64,000 nucleotides of DNA from Methylobacterium sp. Leaf104 (GCF_001422885.1 NZ_LMMZ01000038.1:1-64000); one strand, 5' to 3'; positions 19,113 through 28,030 are shown, numbered from the stretch's first letter. Numbers and translations are program-made. The notes: generated by a model from the sequence alone, not told the origin.

Positions 19113-21065
19113 CTACACGGTGACCTGGGTCCCCACCTCGACCACGCGGCCGGTGGGGATCTGGAAGAAGTCCGTGGCGTCGTTGGCGTTCTTGGCCAGG
19201 GTGATGAAGATCCGGTCCTGCCACAGGGGCATGCCCGAATGGGCGGCCGGCCGGATCGAGCGGCGCGACAGGAAGAACGAGGTCGCCATGATGTCGAACT
19301 TGAAGCCCTGCTTGCGCAGCAGCGTCAGGGTCCGGGGGATGTTCGGCGTCTCCATGTAGCCGAACTTCATCACGACCTTGTGGAAGTGCGGGCCGATCGG
19401 CTCGATGTGGATGCGGTCGGCTTCCGCGGCCCGGGGCGTGTCCACGGTCTCGACGGTGAGCACCACGTTCTTCTCGTGCAGCACCTTGTTGTGCTTGAGA
19501 TTGTGCAGCAGGGCGGCGGGGGCGATGTAAGGGTCGCTGGTGAGGAACACCGCCGTGCCGCGCACGTGGTGCGGCGGGCTCTTCTCCAGCATGCTGACGA
19601 GCTCGGTCAGCGGCACGTCGGTCTTGCGCGTCTTGTTGATGAGGATGCCCACCCCGCGCACCCAGGTCCACATCATGACGATCAGGGCGCCCGCGAAGAG
19701 CAGGGGCACGTAGCCGCCCTCGAACACCTTCAGCATGTTCGACAGCAGGAACAGGAACTCCACCGCCGCGAAGGGCAGGATCGCGAGGCCGGCGGCCCAG
19801 GGCGACCACTTCCAAGTCTTCCACAGCACCAGGAAGGCGAGGCTCGCGGTGATCAGCATCGTGCCCGTCACGGCGATGCCGTAGGCCGAGGCCAAGGCCG
19901 CCGATGAGCGGAACAGCACGGCCAGGATCACCACGCCGACCATGAGCAGGGCATTGATCTGCGGCAGGTAGATCTGGCCCGAATGCGATTCGGAGGTGTG
20001 GCGGATCTCGAGGCGCGGCAGCAGGCCGAGCTGAATCGCCTGGCGCGACAGGGAGAAGGCGCCAGTGATCACCGCCTGGCTCGCCGTGACGGTGGCGGCG
20101 GTGGCCAGCAGCACCATCGGCAGCAGGCCCCATTCGGGGACGAGCTGGAAGAACGGATCGGTGGTGTCGGGCTTCGACAGGACCAGGGCCGCCTGGCCGA
20201 AATAGTTCAGCACGAGGCAGGGGCCGACGAGGCCGAGCCAGGCGATCTGGATCGGGCGGCGCCCGAAATGGCCGAGATCGGCGAACAGCGCCTCGGCCCC
20301 GGTCACGGCCAGGAACACCGCGCCGAGGGCCACCAGGGCGCCGGTCCCGTGTCCGAGGAGATAATGGACCGCGTAGTACGGGTTCAGGGCCCAGAACACG
20401 TCGGTGTTGGCGACGATGTGGGGCAGGGCGGCCAGCGCCATCGCGCCGAACCACACCGCCATGACCGGCCCGAAGAAGGACGCCACCTTGCTGGTGCCCC
20501 GCACCTGGATGAGGAACAGCGGTACGATGATCGCGATGGTGATCGGCAGCACGTAGGCGTCGAAGGCCGGGGTGACGAGTTTCAGTCCCTCCACCGCCGA
20601 GAGCACCGAGATCGCCGGCGTGATGATGGCGTCGCCGTAGAACAGGGAGGCGCCCAGCAGGCCGAACATGAACACCACGCGAGAGCCGCCCAGCGCGGTG
20701 CGGGCGAGCGCCATCAGCGAGAGGATGCCGCCCTCGCCGTTGTTGTCCATCCGCATCAGGATGACGACGTACTTGATGGTGACGATGAGGACGAGCGCCC
20801 ACAGGATCAGCGAGGCGACGCCGAGGACCTCCTCGCGCAGGAGGATGCCGTCGGCGCGCGCGGAGACGAGCGCCTCGCGGAAGGCGTAGAGCGGGCTCGT
20901 CCCGATATCGCCGTAGACGACGCCGATGGAGCCGAGGATGAGGGTCCCGAGGCTCGCGGGCGCGTGGGCGCGCGCGGTCTCGGCGGCCCCGTCGGCGAGG
21001 GAGGGCGGGCTGCCGGCTCCCTCGGATTTGGCGGCGGGCGCGCTCGAAGGGGCGGTCTGCGTCAT
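19113..21065 (-). CDS. kup: Kup-type low-affinity potassium uptake protein
   Basis: This encodes 650 aa. Kup proteins are inner-membrane K+/H+ symporters. The conserved start GSIGVVYGDIGTSPLYAFREA (after a polar, Ala-rich N-terminus) is diagnostic, as are KYVVILMRMDNNGEGGILSL and the run of about 12 membrane helices to around residue 450. The soluble C-terminal domain follows, with RGTAVFLTSDP and FGYMETPNIP. The length matches the family (about 620-650 aa). It stands alone with 200 bases of upstream sequence separating it from the ispG stop. Confidence 0.95.
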   Translation of the reverse strand: MTQTAPSSAPAAKSEGAGSPPSLADGAAETARAHAPASLGTLILGSIGVVYGDIGTSPLYAFREALVSARADGILLREEVLGVASLILWALVLIVTIKYVVILMRMDNNGEGGILSLMALARTALGGSRVVFMFGLLGASLFYGDAIITPAISVLSAVEGLKLVTPAFDAYVLPITIAIIVPLFLIQVRGTSKVASFFGPVMAVWFGAMALAALPHIVANTDVFWALNPYYAVHYLLGHGTGALVALGAVFLAVTGAEALFADLGHFGRRPIQIAWLGLVGPCLVLNYFGQAALVLSKPDTTDPFFQLVPEWGLLPMVLLATAATVTASQAVITGAFSLSRQAIQLGLLPRLEIRHTSESHSGQIYLPQINALLMVGVVILAVLFRSSAALASAYGIAVTGTMLITASLAFLVLWKTWKWSPWAAGLAILPFAAVEFLFLLSNMLKVFEGGYVPLLFAGALIVMMWTWVRGVGILINKTRKTDVPLTELVSMLEKSPPHHVRGTAVFLTSDPYIAPAALLHNLKHNKVLHEKNVVLTVETVDTPRAAEADRIHIEPIGPHFHKVVMKFGYMETPNIPRTLTLLRKQGFKFDIMATSFFLSRRSIRPAAHSGMPLWQDRIFITLAKNANDATDFFQIPTGRVVEVGTQVTV

Positions 21066-21269
21066 TCGGCTCGATCGAGGCTCGTTGCGAGCCCAACGTC
21101 TCGCGGCGCGGCTTCAGGCCGCGCGCGGGAACGCCGGGGCCGTCCCGACGGCGTCGGGCGGCGAGGGACGATTGCGTTCACGCTATCATGCGGCGCAGCA
21201 TGGGAGAACGGCAACCTCACCGAAGGCCGCCGTTCCGTCACAGGAGCTCGCGCCGTCCTGGGGCGTTCG

Positions 21270-22577
21270 TTACTCGGCGGCGGTACGGGCGCCGGAGCCG
21301 AAGCGCCGCTCGATGTAGTCGGTGACCACGGTCTCGAAGTCCTTGGCGAGGGTCGGCCCGCGCAGGGTCATGGCCTTCTTGCCGTCGATGAAGACCGGGG
21401 CCGTCGGGGTCTCGCCGGTACCCGGCAGGGAAATGCCGATATCGGCATGCTTCGATTCGCCGGGACCGTTCACGATGCAGCCCATCACCGCGACGTTGAG
21501 GCCTTCGACGCCCGGATAGGCCTTCTTCCATTCCGGCATCGAGTTGACGATCCAGCTCTGGATGTCGCGGGCGAGCTCCTGGAAGGTGGTCGAGGTGGTG
21601 CGGCCGCAGCCCGGGCAGGCCGCCACGAGGGGCACGAAGGTGCGGAAGCCCATGGTCTGCAGGAGTTCCTGGGCGGCCTTCACCTCCACCGTGCGGTCGC
21701 CGCCCGGCTCGGGGGTCAGCGAGTAGCGGATCGTGTCGCCGATCCCTTCCTGCAGCAGCACGCCGATGGCGGCGGATGCGGCCACCAGGCCCTTCGAGCC
21801 CATGCCCGCCTCGGTGAGGCCGAGATGGATGGCGAAGTCCGAGCGGCGCGCCACCTCGCGGTAGACCGCGATGAGATCCTGCACCGCCGAGACCTTGGCC
21901 GAGAGGATGATCTTGTCCTTGGACAGGCCCAGTTCCACGGCGCGCTCGGCCGAGGTGAGAGCCGACTGCACCATGGCCTCACGCATCACCGCGCGGGCGT
22001 CGATGGGCCGGGGCGAGCGGGCGTTCTCGTCCATCAGGTGGGTGAGCAGCGCCTCGTCGAGGGAGCCCCAGTTCGCGCCGATGCGCACGGTCTTGTCGTA
22101 GCGGATCGCCTGCTCGATGATGGTCGAGAACTGCGTGTCCTTCTTCTCCTTGAAGCCGACATTGCCCGGGTTGATCCGGTACTTGGCCAGCGCCTCGGCG
22201 CAGGCCGGATGGTCGGAGAGGAGTTTGTGGCCGATGTAGTGGAAGTCGCCCACCAGCGGCACGTGCACGCCGATGCGGTCGAGGCGCTCGCGGATCTTCG
22301 GCACGGCGGCCGCGGCCTCGTCGCGGTCGACGGTGATGCGGACGAGCTCCGAGCCGGCCCGTGCCAGCTGGGCCACCTGGGCCACGGTGCCGTCGATGTC
22401 GGCGGTGTCGGTGTTGGTCATCGACTGGACGACGATCGGCGCGCCGCCGCCCACCGTGACCGCGCCCTCGCCGGACCCGATGGTGACGCCGACCGTACGG
22501 TGCCGGGGGCTCGGGCCTGCGATCTCGGGGCCGGTACCGCTGATCGGGTTGACGGGGGTCGCGTCCATGATGTCCAT
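21270..22577 (-). CDS. ispG: 4-Hydroxy-3-methylbut-2-enyl diphosphate synthase (IspG/GcpE)
   Basis: This encodes 435 aa. IspG is the [4Fe-4S] enzyme that reductively opens methylerythritol cyclodiphosphate to HMBPP, the penultimate step of the MEP isoprenoid pathway. The TIM-barrel part begins VVQSMTNTDTADIDGTV. The iron-sulfur ligands are in ACPGCGRTTSTTF and in VMGCIVNGPGE. The length is typical of alphaproteobacterial IspG, which carries an insert absent from E. coli. A second ATG lies at 22568. The gene is divergent from the patatin gene across about 350 bases. Confidence 0.96.
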   Translation of the reverse strand: MDIMDATPVNPISGTGPEIAGPSPRHRTVGVTIGSGEGAVTVGGGAPIVVQSMTNTDTADIDGTVAQVAQLARAGSELVRITVDRDEAAAAVPKIRERLDRIGVHVPLVGDFHYIGHKLLSDHPACAEALAKYRINPGNVGFKEKKDTQFSTIIEQAIRYDKTVRIGANWGSLDEALLTHLMDENARSPRPIDARAVMREAMVQSALTSAERAVELGLSKDKIILSAKVSAVQDLIAVYREVARRSDFAIHLGLTEAGMGSKGLVAASAAIGVLLQEGIGDTIRYSLTPEPGGDRTVEVKAAQELLQTMGFRTFVPLVAACPGCGRTTSTTFQELARDIQSWIVNSMPEWKKAYPGVEGLNVAVMGCIVNGPGESKHADIGISLPGTGETPTAPVFIDGKKAMTLRGPTLAKDFETVVTDYIERRFGSGARTAAE

Positions 22578-22931
22578 CGTTGACTGTGCGCTCCGAGGAA
22601 CGTCCGCCGGCGGCCGGGAAGCCGCCGACCGGCCGGTCCGGGCCGGGTGGTGGCGTTCCGATGCCGCGAACTCTACGCCCTCGATCGTTTAGCTGAGATG
22701 ACGGCGGGCGGGCGTCAAGTCCGCTGCGTCACCCGGCATCCCGGACGGCACGGCGAACGCGCGGATCGTATTCGGCTTCTCCCATGTCCCATCCGGGCGA
22801 CGATGTCGAGTTTCCGGACCGGTCCGGGAGGCAGGGCTGCGTGACGGACAGGGAACCGCTGCGCGTTCAGGCCTGTTTGTGGCCTTGCGGCACCATATAT
22901 TGCGGTGCAGCATCAGTCTCGGGAGATCCGC
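22578..22931. other. Intergenic region between divergent ispG and patatin genes
   Basis: These 354 bases carry no convincing gene. Close to the patatin start is an A/T-rich core, ATATATT, flanked by a near-repeat: TTGCGGCACC at 22885-22894 and TTGCGGTGCA at 22900-22909. The GCACC / GGTGC parts are also inverted. This could be an operator or part of the promoter (TATATT at 22896-22901 as a -10), but no good -35 box is correctly spaced. Confidence 0.4.
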
Positions 22932-24044
22932 ATGCTCGATCCGCATCAGGAACCACCGGTCGATTCGCTCATCGACGTCCCCGTCGAACGGGATCTGCGA
23001 ATGCAGCCGGCCGCCGGGACCCGCGTGATGGCGGGACCGCGGGCGGAGAAGACGGTGGCCCTCGCCCTACAGGGCGGCGGCGCCCACGGGGCCTTCACCT
23101 GGGGCGTGCTCGACGCCCTGATCGAGGACGGGCGCCTCGGCTTCGAGGCGATCACCGGCGCCAGCGCCGGGGCGATGAACGCCGTCGTGATGGTCGACGG
23201 CTGGCTCGAGAATGGTCCCGAGGGCGCCCGCAGCGCCCTGGCGCGGTTCTGGCGCGAGGTCAGCCTCGACGGTGATCTGTGGCCGGCCCAGCGCCGCGCC
23301 TTCAGCGGCCTGTTCGAGTTCTGGTCGAACAACCCCATCGCCGAGTTCTGGGGCCGGGCCTTGAAGACCAGCCCCTACACGTCGAACCCGTTGAACTACA
23401 ATCCCCTGCGCAAGGTGCTGGCCGCACAGGTGGATTTCGATCGTCTGCGCGCGGCCGAGACGGCGGCGGTCTTCGTCTCCGCCACCAACGTCTGGACCGG
23501 CAAGCTCGCGGTGTTCGAGCGCGAGGCCCTCAACGTCGACCACCTCATGGCCTCGGCCTGCCTGCCGACCGTATTCCAGGCGGTGGAGATCAACGGTGTC
23601 CCGTACTGGGATGGCGGTTACCTCGGCAATCCGCCGCTCTACCCGCTCTATCGCGGTGCCGAGACCCGCGACATCGTCCTGGTGCAGATCAACCCAGTGG
23701 AGCGCCGCGAGACCCCGCGCACGCCCCAGGAGATCCAGGACCGGCTCAACGAGATCACCTTCAACGCCAATCTGATGCGCGAACTGCGGGCCATCGACTT
23801 CGTCGATCACCTCATCGCCGAGGGCGTGCTCGGTCGGGGCGAGTACCAGTCGCAATACGTCCACCGCATCGACGGCACGGGGGCCCTCGACGAGTACCAG
23901 GCCTCCTCGCGCCTCGATGCCCGCTGGCGGGTGTTCGAGCGTCTGCGCGACAAGGGCCGGTGCGCGGCGCAGGCCTGGATCGCGGAGAACTACGATCAGA
24001 TCGGCCGGACCTGTACCCTCGACCTCCAGGCGACCTACCGCTGA
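22932..24044 (+). CDS. Patatin-like phospholipase
   Basis: This encodes 370 aa. The domain starts near residue 40 and has the complete catalytic dyad and oxyanion hole: GGGAHG (48-53), the nucleophile S78 in GASAG, and D227 in the DGG motif. Family members are Ser/Asp acyl hydrolases acting on phospholipids or related esters. In PHB-producing bacteria some relatives have been linked to storage polymer depolymerisation; that link is only a possibility here. The first 40 residues are polar with no signal peptide, so the protein is cytoplasmic unless exported by another route. The start has GGGAG 6 bases upstream. ATG/GTG-type codons exist further upstream (22905). Confidence 0.9.
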   Translation: MLDPHQEPPVDSLIDVPVERDLRMQPAAGTRVMAGPRAEKTVALALQGGGAHGAFTWGVLDALIEDGRLGFEAITGASAGAMNAVVMVDGWLENGPEGARSALARFWREVSLDGDLWPAQRRAFSGLFEFWSNNPIAEFWGRALKTSPYTSNPLNYNPLRKVLAAQVDFDRLRAAETAAVFVSATNVWTGKLAVFEREALNVDHLMASACLPTVFQAVEINGVPYWDGGYLGNPPLYPLYRGAETRDIVLVQINPVERRETPRTPQEIQDRLNEITFNANLMRELRAIDFVDHLIAEGVLGRGEYQSQYVHRIDGTGALDEYQASSRLDARWRVFERLRDKGRCAAQAWIAENYDQIGRTCTLDLQATYR

Positions 24045-24066
24045 TGCACTCGCGCATGGACCGGCT

Positions 24067-24093
24067 GGATTAAGACCACTGGTTCGTGCGTTC
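24067..24093 (+). promoter_or_regulatory. Candidate ECF-type promoter of the sigma-factor gene
   Basis: GGATTAA (24067-24073) and CGTTC (24089-24093) are separated by 15 bases. This resembles promoters read by many alphaproteobacterial ECF sigma factors (GGAA-type -35, CGTT -10). It lies directly before the ECF gene, which is the expected place for autoregulation. The -10 is only 8 bases from the ATG, so the transcript would be leaderless or nearly so. The assignment rests on pattern only. Confidence 0.35.
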
Positions 24094-24101
24094 ATGCTCT
24101 T

Positions 24102-24716
24102 ATGACGACCGAACCGAACCGGCCCGGCCCCACCGCCATCGTCGACCTGCTCGTGCCGCTCCGGCGCTACGCGCGGGCCCTGACGCGCGACACCCTCAGG
24201 GCCGACGACCTCGTGCACGACGCCCTGGTGCGGGCACTCGAATCGGGTCAGGCGGCCCGGCCGAACACCAATCTGCGCACCTGGATGATGACGGTGCTGC
24301 ACAACGTCTTCATCGACGAGCAGCGCCGGAAACGGGTCGAAGCCCGCCACGCCGACACGCTGGTCCAGATGAGCGAGGAGATGGCGCCTCCGGCCCAGGA
24401 AGCGCAGGTGCGGCTCGCACAGATCCGGCGCGCCTTCCTCACCCTGCCGGAGGAGCAGCGCGCGGCCCTTCACCTCGTCACCCTGGAAGGAATGGCCTAC
24501 GCGGATGCGGCGGCCGTGCTGGGGATTCCCATCGGCACGCTGATGTCGCGCCTCGGTCGGGGCCGGGCCGCCTTGCGGGCCTTCGAGGAGGGCGAGCGCC
24601 AGGGAGGTAGCGTCGCGGAGCGGCGCCAGAGGCTCGCCGCCGAGCGGCCCCGCCTGCGCCTTGTCGCCCAGGACGATGCGGACACCGCGCCGCGCCGGGC
24701 CGTCGGCGACACCTGA
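24102..24716 (+). CDS. ECF-family RNA polymerase sigma factor
   Basis: This encodes 204 aa. Region 2 (about 18-85) includes RADDLVHDALVRALE and the DNA-melting helix with NLRTWMMTVLHNVFIDEQRRK. Region 4 (about 105-165) has LPEEQRAALHLVTLEGMAYADAAAVLGIP followed by GTLMSRLGRGRAALR, a helix-turn-helix that reads the -35 box. A basic C-terminal extension of about 35 residues follows. The gene for a membrane protein resembling an anti-sigma factor is 108 bases downstream, which indicates a stress-responsive pair. The stimulus cannot be deduced. It is not the general stress factor EcfG by context, because no phyR or nepR is present. Confidence 0.88.
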   Translation: MTTEPNRPGPTAIVDLLVPLRRYARALTRDTLRADDLVHDALVRALESGQAARPNTNLRTWMMTVLHNVFIDEQRRKRVEARHADTLVQMSEEMAPPAQEAQVRLAQIRRAFLTLPEEQRAALHLVTLEGMAYADAAAVLGIPIGTLMSRLGRGRAALRAFEEGERQGGSVAERRQRLAAERPRLRLVAQDDADTAPRRAVGDT

Positions 24717-24824
24717 CGCTTTCGAAGACCGGGACGGAGCGCCCCCGCGGGCCGATCCGTCCCTCGCGCGGCCGGAACTCCTTGTCCGGGGACGCGCCCC
24801 CTGTATTTGACCGGAGCCGACGCC

Positions 24825-25619
24825 ATGGAACAGACCGCGATGATCGATCCGATCACGGAAAACGACCTCATTGCTTTCGTGGACGGGCAGCTCGACGGCC
24901 TGCGCCGCCTCGACGTGGAGGCGCATCTGGCGCGCAACCCCGAGACCGCGGCGCAGATCATGGCCGAGCTGCACGACCGAGACGCCCTGCGGCAGGCCTT
25001 CGCCGCCCTGCCGGGCCTCGGACCTGAGCGCAATCGGGCCGCTGCGCGCCGCCTGGACCGGACCCTGGCCTGGCGCCGGTTCGGCGACCGACTGCGCCGG
25101 GCCGCGGTGATCGCGCTGCTCGTCGGTACCGGCTGGCTCGCCCATTCGGACGGCCCCTTCCTCGGCGTGCCGGACACGTTCGCCTCGCCCGTCGATCCGG
25201 CCCTGGTGGCCGATGCCCGCCACGCCCGTGAGGCGGCGCAGGTCCGCGCCCGCATCGCCGCGCAGCGGGGCGATCAGGCCCAGGCCTACGACCGCGCCGG
25301 CATCGCGGCCGCCACCGGCATCGCGCTGCCCGACCTGCCGGCCGACTGGACGGTCCGGGACCTGCAGGTCGTGCCGGCCCGGAACGGCACCGGCATCGAG
25401 GTGATGATCGACGCCGGCGCGCTCGGCGAAGTCTCGCTCTTTGCCACGCGCAGCCTCGAGGGTCATGTCGCCCCGAGCGAGGTCACGAGCCCCGGCGACG
25501 GCGAGACGGCCTATTGGACTGCCGGCCACTCGGCCTACGCCCTCAGCGGCGGCCGCGATCATGCCGGGCTCGAAACCGCGGCGCGCAGCCTCGCAGGCCG
25601 AACCGCGACGAAGCTCTGA
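24825..25619 (+). CDS. Putative transmembrane anti-sigma factor
   Basis: This encodes 264 aa. The N-terminal cytoplasmic segment (about 1-85) starts ITENDLIAFVDGQLDGLRR, the usual opening of ChrR/RsiW-like anti-sigma domains, but it lacks the zinc-binding HxxxCxxC motif. One transmembrane helix (about 91-105, AAVIALLVGTGWLA) leads to a periplasmic part of about 155 residues. It directly follows the ECF sigma gene on the same strand, so it most likely holds that sigma factor inactive. ATG 24825 has CGGAG upstream; a TTG at 24807 would add six residues. Confidence 0.8.
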   Translation: MEQTAMIDPITENDLIAFVDGQLDGLRRLDVEAHLARNPETAAQIMAELHDRDALRQAFAALPGLGPERNRAAARRLDRTLAWRRFGDRLRRAAVIALLVGTGWLAHSDGPFLGVPDTFASPVDPALVADARHAREAAQVRARIAAQRGDQAQAYDRAGIAAATGIALPDLPADWTVRDLQVVPARNGTGIEVMIDAGALGEVSLFATRSLEGHVAPSEVTSPGDGETAYWTAGHSAYALSGGRDHAGLETAARSLAGRTATKL

Positions 25620-25820
25620 ACCCGGCTCCTGCCGGATCGGATCACGCACCGCTCGATCCGTCGTGCCTTCCCGGGCGCGGCGGATCGCTCGTCGTGACCG
25701 ACCCGCGCCCCGGCAGAAACGGGGAAACCAGATTTCTATCGAAATCCTGCCTGCACTCAGGGAAACACTGGAGGTAATTCCGTCAGCGTTCAGATGAGGC
25801 CTGCCATAGGCTTGTTGTAA

Positions 25821-25837
25821 AGGAGTTCTATACTCCT
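25821..25837. repeat. Short perfect inverted repeat upstream of the PAP2 gene
   Basis: AGGAGT-TCTAT-ACTCCT is a perfect 6-bp palindrome arm pair around a 5-base core, lying 41 bases before the phosphatase ATG. It covers an A/T-rich stretch that includes TATACT, so it could be an operator over a promoter -10. No -35 with proper spacing is evident. Confidence 0.35.
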
Positions 25838-25878
25838 GCGACACCTGCTCTGTGCTGCCCTCTGACACCGAGACGCCG

Positions 25879-26739
25879 ATGGCCCGCCTGTCCCAGATCC
25901 TGATGTTCCTCGCGGTCGCGCCGATCGGAGTCGTCCCCCTGCGGGTTCTGGCCCAGGAAGCGGCGCAGAAGCCGGCCTCGGCTCCCGCCGTCGGCGTCGC
26001 GCCGCTGACGCCGGGCAAGCCGGCCCGCATGCCCTACCTCTCCGAAGCGCAGGCGCCCGACACCGTGGCGATCCTCGGCGCGCCGCCCCGGGGTCAATCG
26101 GCGGCCGAGGCCGCGGACAAGGCGGCCTTCGTCGCCACACGCGCCCTGAAGGGCACCCCGCGCTGGGCGCTGGCCACCACCGACGTCGCCGATGGCGCTT
26201 CGGCGATCCTCGACGATTTCGCCTGCGTCATCGGTCAGCGCATCGAGCAGTCGCGGGCGCCCGCCCTGATGACCTTGCTGGAGCGCGCGCGCCTCGACAT
26301 CGCTCAGGCCACGCGGGGACCGAAACTGCATTACCGCCGCCTGCGCCCCTTCGTCGGCAACGATGCGGAAATCTGCGTGATGCGCACGAGCGACCTCGGC
26401 AATGCCTTCAGCTTCCCGTCGAGCCACGCGACGCAGGCCTGGACCTATGCGGCGATCATGGCGGCCCTGATGCCCGAGAAGGCGACGCAGTTCTTCGTCC
26501 GCGCCCGCTCCTACGGCGAGAGCCGCATCGTCTGTGGCCTGCACTGGGCCAGCGACATCGAGGCTGGACGCACCGCTGCCAGCGCGGTCTTCGCCGCGCT
26601 GCAGGGGAATGCCGGCTTTCGGGCCGACCTGGAGAAGGCGCGCGCGGAACTCGGCAAGCTCGTGAGCGCGGGCGGCCCGGTCCCGGACCAGGCGATCTGC
26701 GCCCGCGAGGAAGCCGCCGCGCGAGAGCCTGTGCTGTAG
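25879..26739 (+). CDS. Periplasmic PAP2 / class A acid phosphatase-like protein
   Basis: This encodes 286 aa. A signal peptide (MARLSQILMFLAVAPIGVVP, cleavage near VLAQ) is followed by a single PAP2 domain with the tripartite phosphatase motif complete: KLHYRRLRP, FSFPSSHATQ and ESRIVCGLHWASD. In this superfamily the two His and the Arg residues act on phosphate monoesters. A soluble, secreted version resembles PhoN/class A nonspecific acid phosphatases rather than membrane lipid phosphatases. A GTG at 25852 is an alternative start. A 3' region of about 370 bases precedes a strong hairpin at 27108. Confidence 0.87.
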   Translation: MARLSQILMFLAVAPIGVVPLRVLAQEAAQKPASAPAVGVAPLTPGKPARMPYLSEAQAPDTVAILGAPPRGQSAAEAADKAAFVATRALKGTPRWALATTDVADGASAILDDFACVIGQRIEQSRAPALMTLLERARLDIAQATRGPKLHYRRLRPFVGNDAEICVMRTSDLGNAFSFPSSHATQAWTYAAIMAALMPEKATQFFVRARSYGESRIVCGLHWASDIEAGRTAASAVFAALQGNAGFRADLEKARAELGKLVSAGGPVPDQAICAREEAAAREPVL

Positions 26740-27177
26740 TCTTCCAGATTCCCCAAGCCTTTAGAAACAAGAAGGTTTCCCTTGCGCCCGGGTGGCGAAA
26801 TGCCGGGAATCCTGCTTTTTCCAGCCAATCGGTCCGCATTCCTGAGGGTCATTCGACTGCTGACCGCAGCCCTCCTCTCCGGCTCGGCAACGGGCCAGGA
26901 ACGGTAGCTTGATGAGTCGAGCGTCGAGGGCGCTGCCATCGGAACAGGGCAGGGCAGCGCCATAGCAGGACCGGCCAGGTTTCGGGCTAACGTCTACAAC
27001 GTGTTCGACCGCGACGATCGGACCGGCCAGACCCGGTTTCGGTTAACCGCGGCCAGTCGCGCCAATGCATTGGAACCGGTCACCGCTGGCGGGACGCCGT
27101 TGGATGCGACGAGGCCCGGCCGATCACGCGGCCGGGCCTCGTCTTCAGTTTTCCCGTGAAACGTTAACCATGGCGCA
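26740..27177. other. Long intergenic region between convergent PAP2 and terC genes
   Basis: These 438 bases hold no credible protein gene. They contain an imperfect direct repeat: GGACCGGCCAG at 26968-26978 and again at 27020-27030, each followed a few bases on by GTTTCGG and then CTAAC or TTAAC. They end in a strong hairpin at 27108-27143 that is followed by a T-rich stretch on the + strand. The region is either a long 3' untranslated tail of the phosphatase gene or holds a small RNA on the + strand. Confidence 0.45.
27108..27143 (+). terminator. Strong terminator hairpin, T-rich tail on the + strand
   Basis: A perfect 14-bp stem (GACGAGGCCCGGCC / GGCCGGGCCTCGTC) with an 8-base loop is followed on the + strand by TTCAGTTTT. 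It lies 35 bases beyond the stop of the minus-strand terC gene, so it may terminate in both directions. The T run indicates + strand transcription arriving from the 26740-27107 interval. Confidence 0.75.
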
Positions 27178-27927
27178 TCAGCGCTTGATCGCCGTTCCGG
27201 CCTGGCTCCGCTTGCGGCGCCGGGCCAGCATGTTTAGCCCCTCCACGCCGGCCGAGAAGGCCATGGCGGTGTAGATGTAGCCCTTCGGCACGTGGGCGCC
27301 GAAGCCCTCGGCGATCAGCGTCATGCCGATCATGATCAGGAAGCCCAACGCCAGCATCACCACCGTCGGATTGGCGGCGATGAAGCGCGACAGCGGATCG
27401 GCAGCCAGCAGCATCACGGTCACGGCGGTGACGACGGCGATCACCATGATCGGTACGTGCTCGGTCATGCCCACCGCCGTGATGATGCTGTCGATGGAGA
27501 ACACGAGGTCGAGGACGAGGATCTGGCCGATGGCCGCGGCGAAGCCGAGCCGCACGGCGCTGCTCCCGGGCGCCTCCGGCTCCGGGTCGACGGAGTGGTG
27601 GATCTCCTTCGTGGCTTTCCACAGCAGGAACAGGCCGCCGGCGATGAGGATGAGGTCGCGCCAGGAGAAGCCCTTGCCGAACACCTCGAAGACCGGCTGC
27701 GTCAGGGCGACGATGTACGCGATGGTGGCGAGGAGGCCCAGGCGCAGGACCAGGGCGAGGCCGATGCCGATGCGCCGCGCCTTCTGCTGGTCCTCGGGCG
27801 GAAGCCTGTTCGTCAGGATCGAGATGAAGATGAGGTTGTCGATGCCGAGCACGACCTCCATCACCACCAGGGTGGCAAGGGCCACCCAGGCGGTGGGATC
27901 GCTGGCGAGTTGAAGCAGGCTGTCCAC
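27178..27927 (-). CDS. TerC-family integral membrane protein
   Basis: This encodes 249 aa starting at GTG, with GAGG 5 bases upstream. Seven or so membrane helices carry the family's paired acidic motifs: VVMEVVLGIDNLIFISIL near the start and LVLDLVFSIDSIITAVG at mid-protein. YegH/YgdQ-type TerC proteins are linked to tellurium resistance by name, and better supported as manganese or other metal-ion exporters that supply exported metalloproteins. The C-terminus is basic (RRRKRSQAG). It is read away from the lipid-kinase gene on the same strand, about 100 bases downstream of it. Confidence 0.9.
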   Translation of the reverse strand: MDSLLQLASDPTAWVALATLVVMEVVLGIDNLIFISILTNRLPPEDQQKARRIGIGLALVLRLGLLATIAYIVALTQPVFEVFGKGFSWRDLILIAGGLFLLWKATKEIHHSVDPEPEAPGSSAVRLGFAAAIGQILVLDLVFSIDSIITAVGMTEHVPIMVIAVVTAVTVMLLAADPLSRFIAANPTVVMLALGFLIMIGMTLIAEGFGAHVPKGYIYTAMAFSAGVEGLNMLARRRKRSQAGTAIKR

Positions 27928-28030
27928 GTGGGCCTCGTTTCGTCGGTCAGGGTCGCTCCACGAGCGGCGTCGCGTCGGGAGCAGGCGTGAAGAGGGAAAG
28001 GACCGGTTCCGGCCCCGGATGTGGCAGGGT

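Noticed and set aside
25741..25800. Another ECF promoter (GGAAAC ... CGTTC) before the PAP2 gene
   Set aside because: The two elements are 20 bases apart, beyond the usual spacing, so I did not list it.
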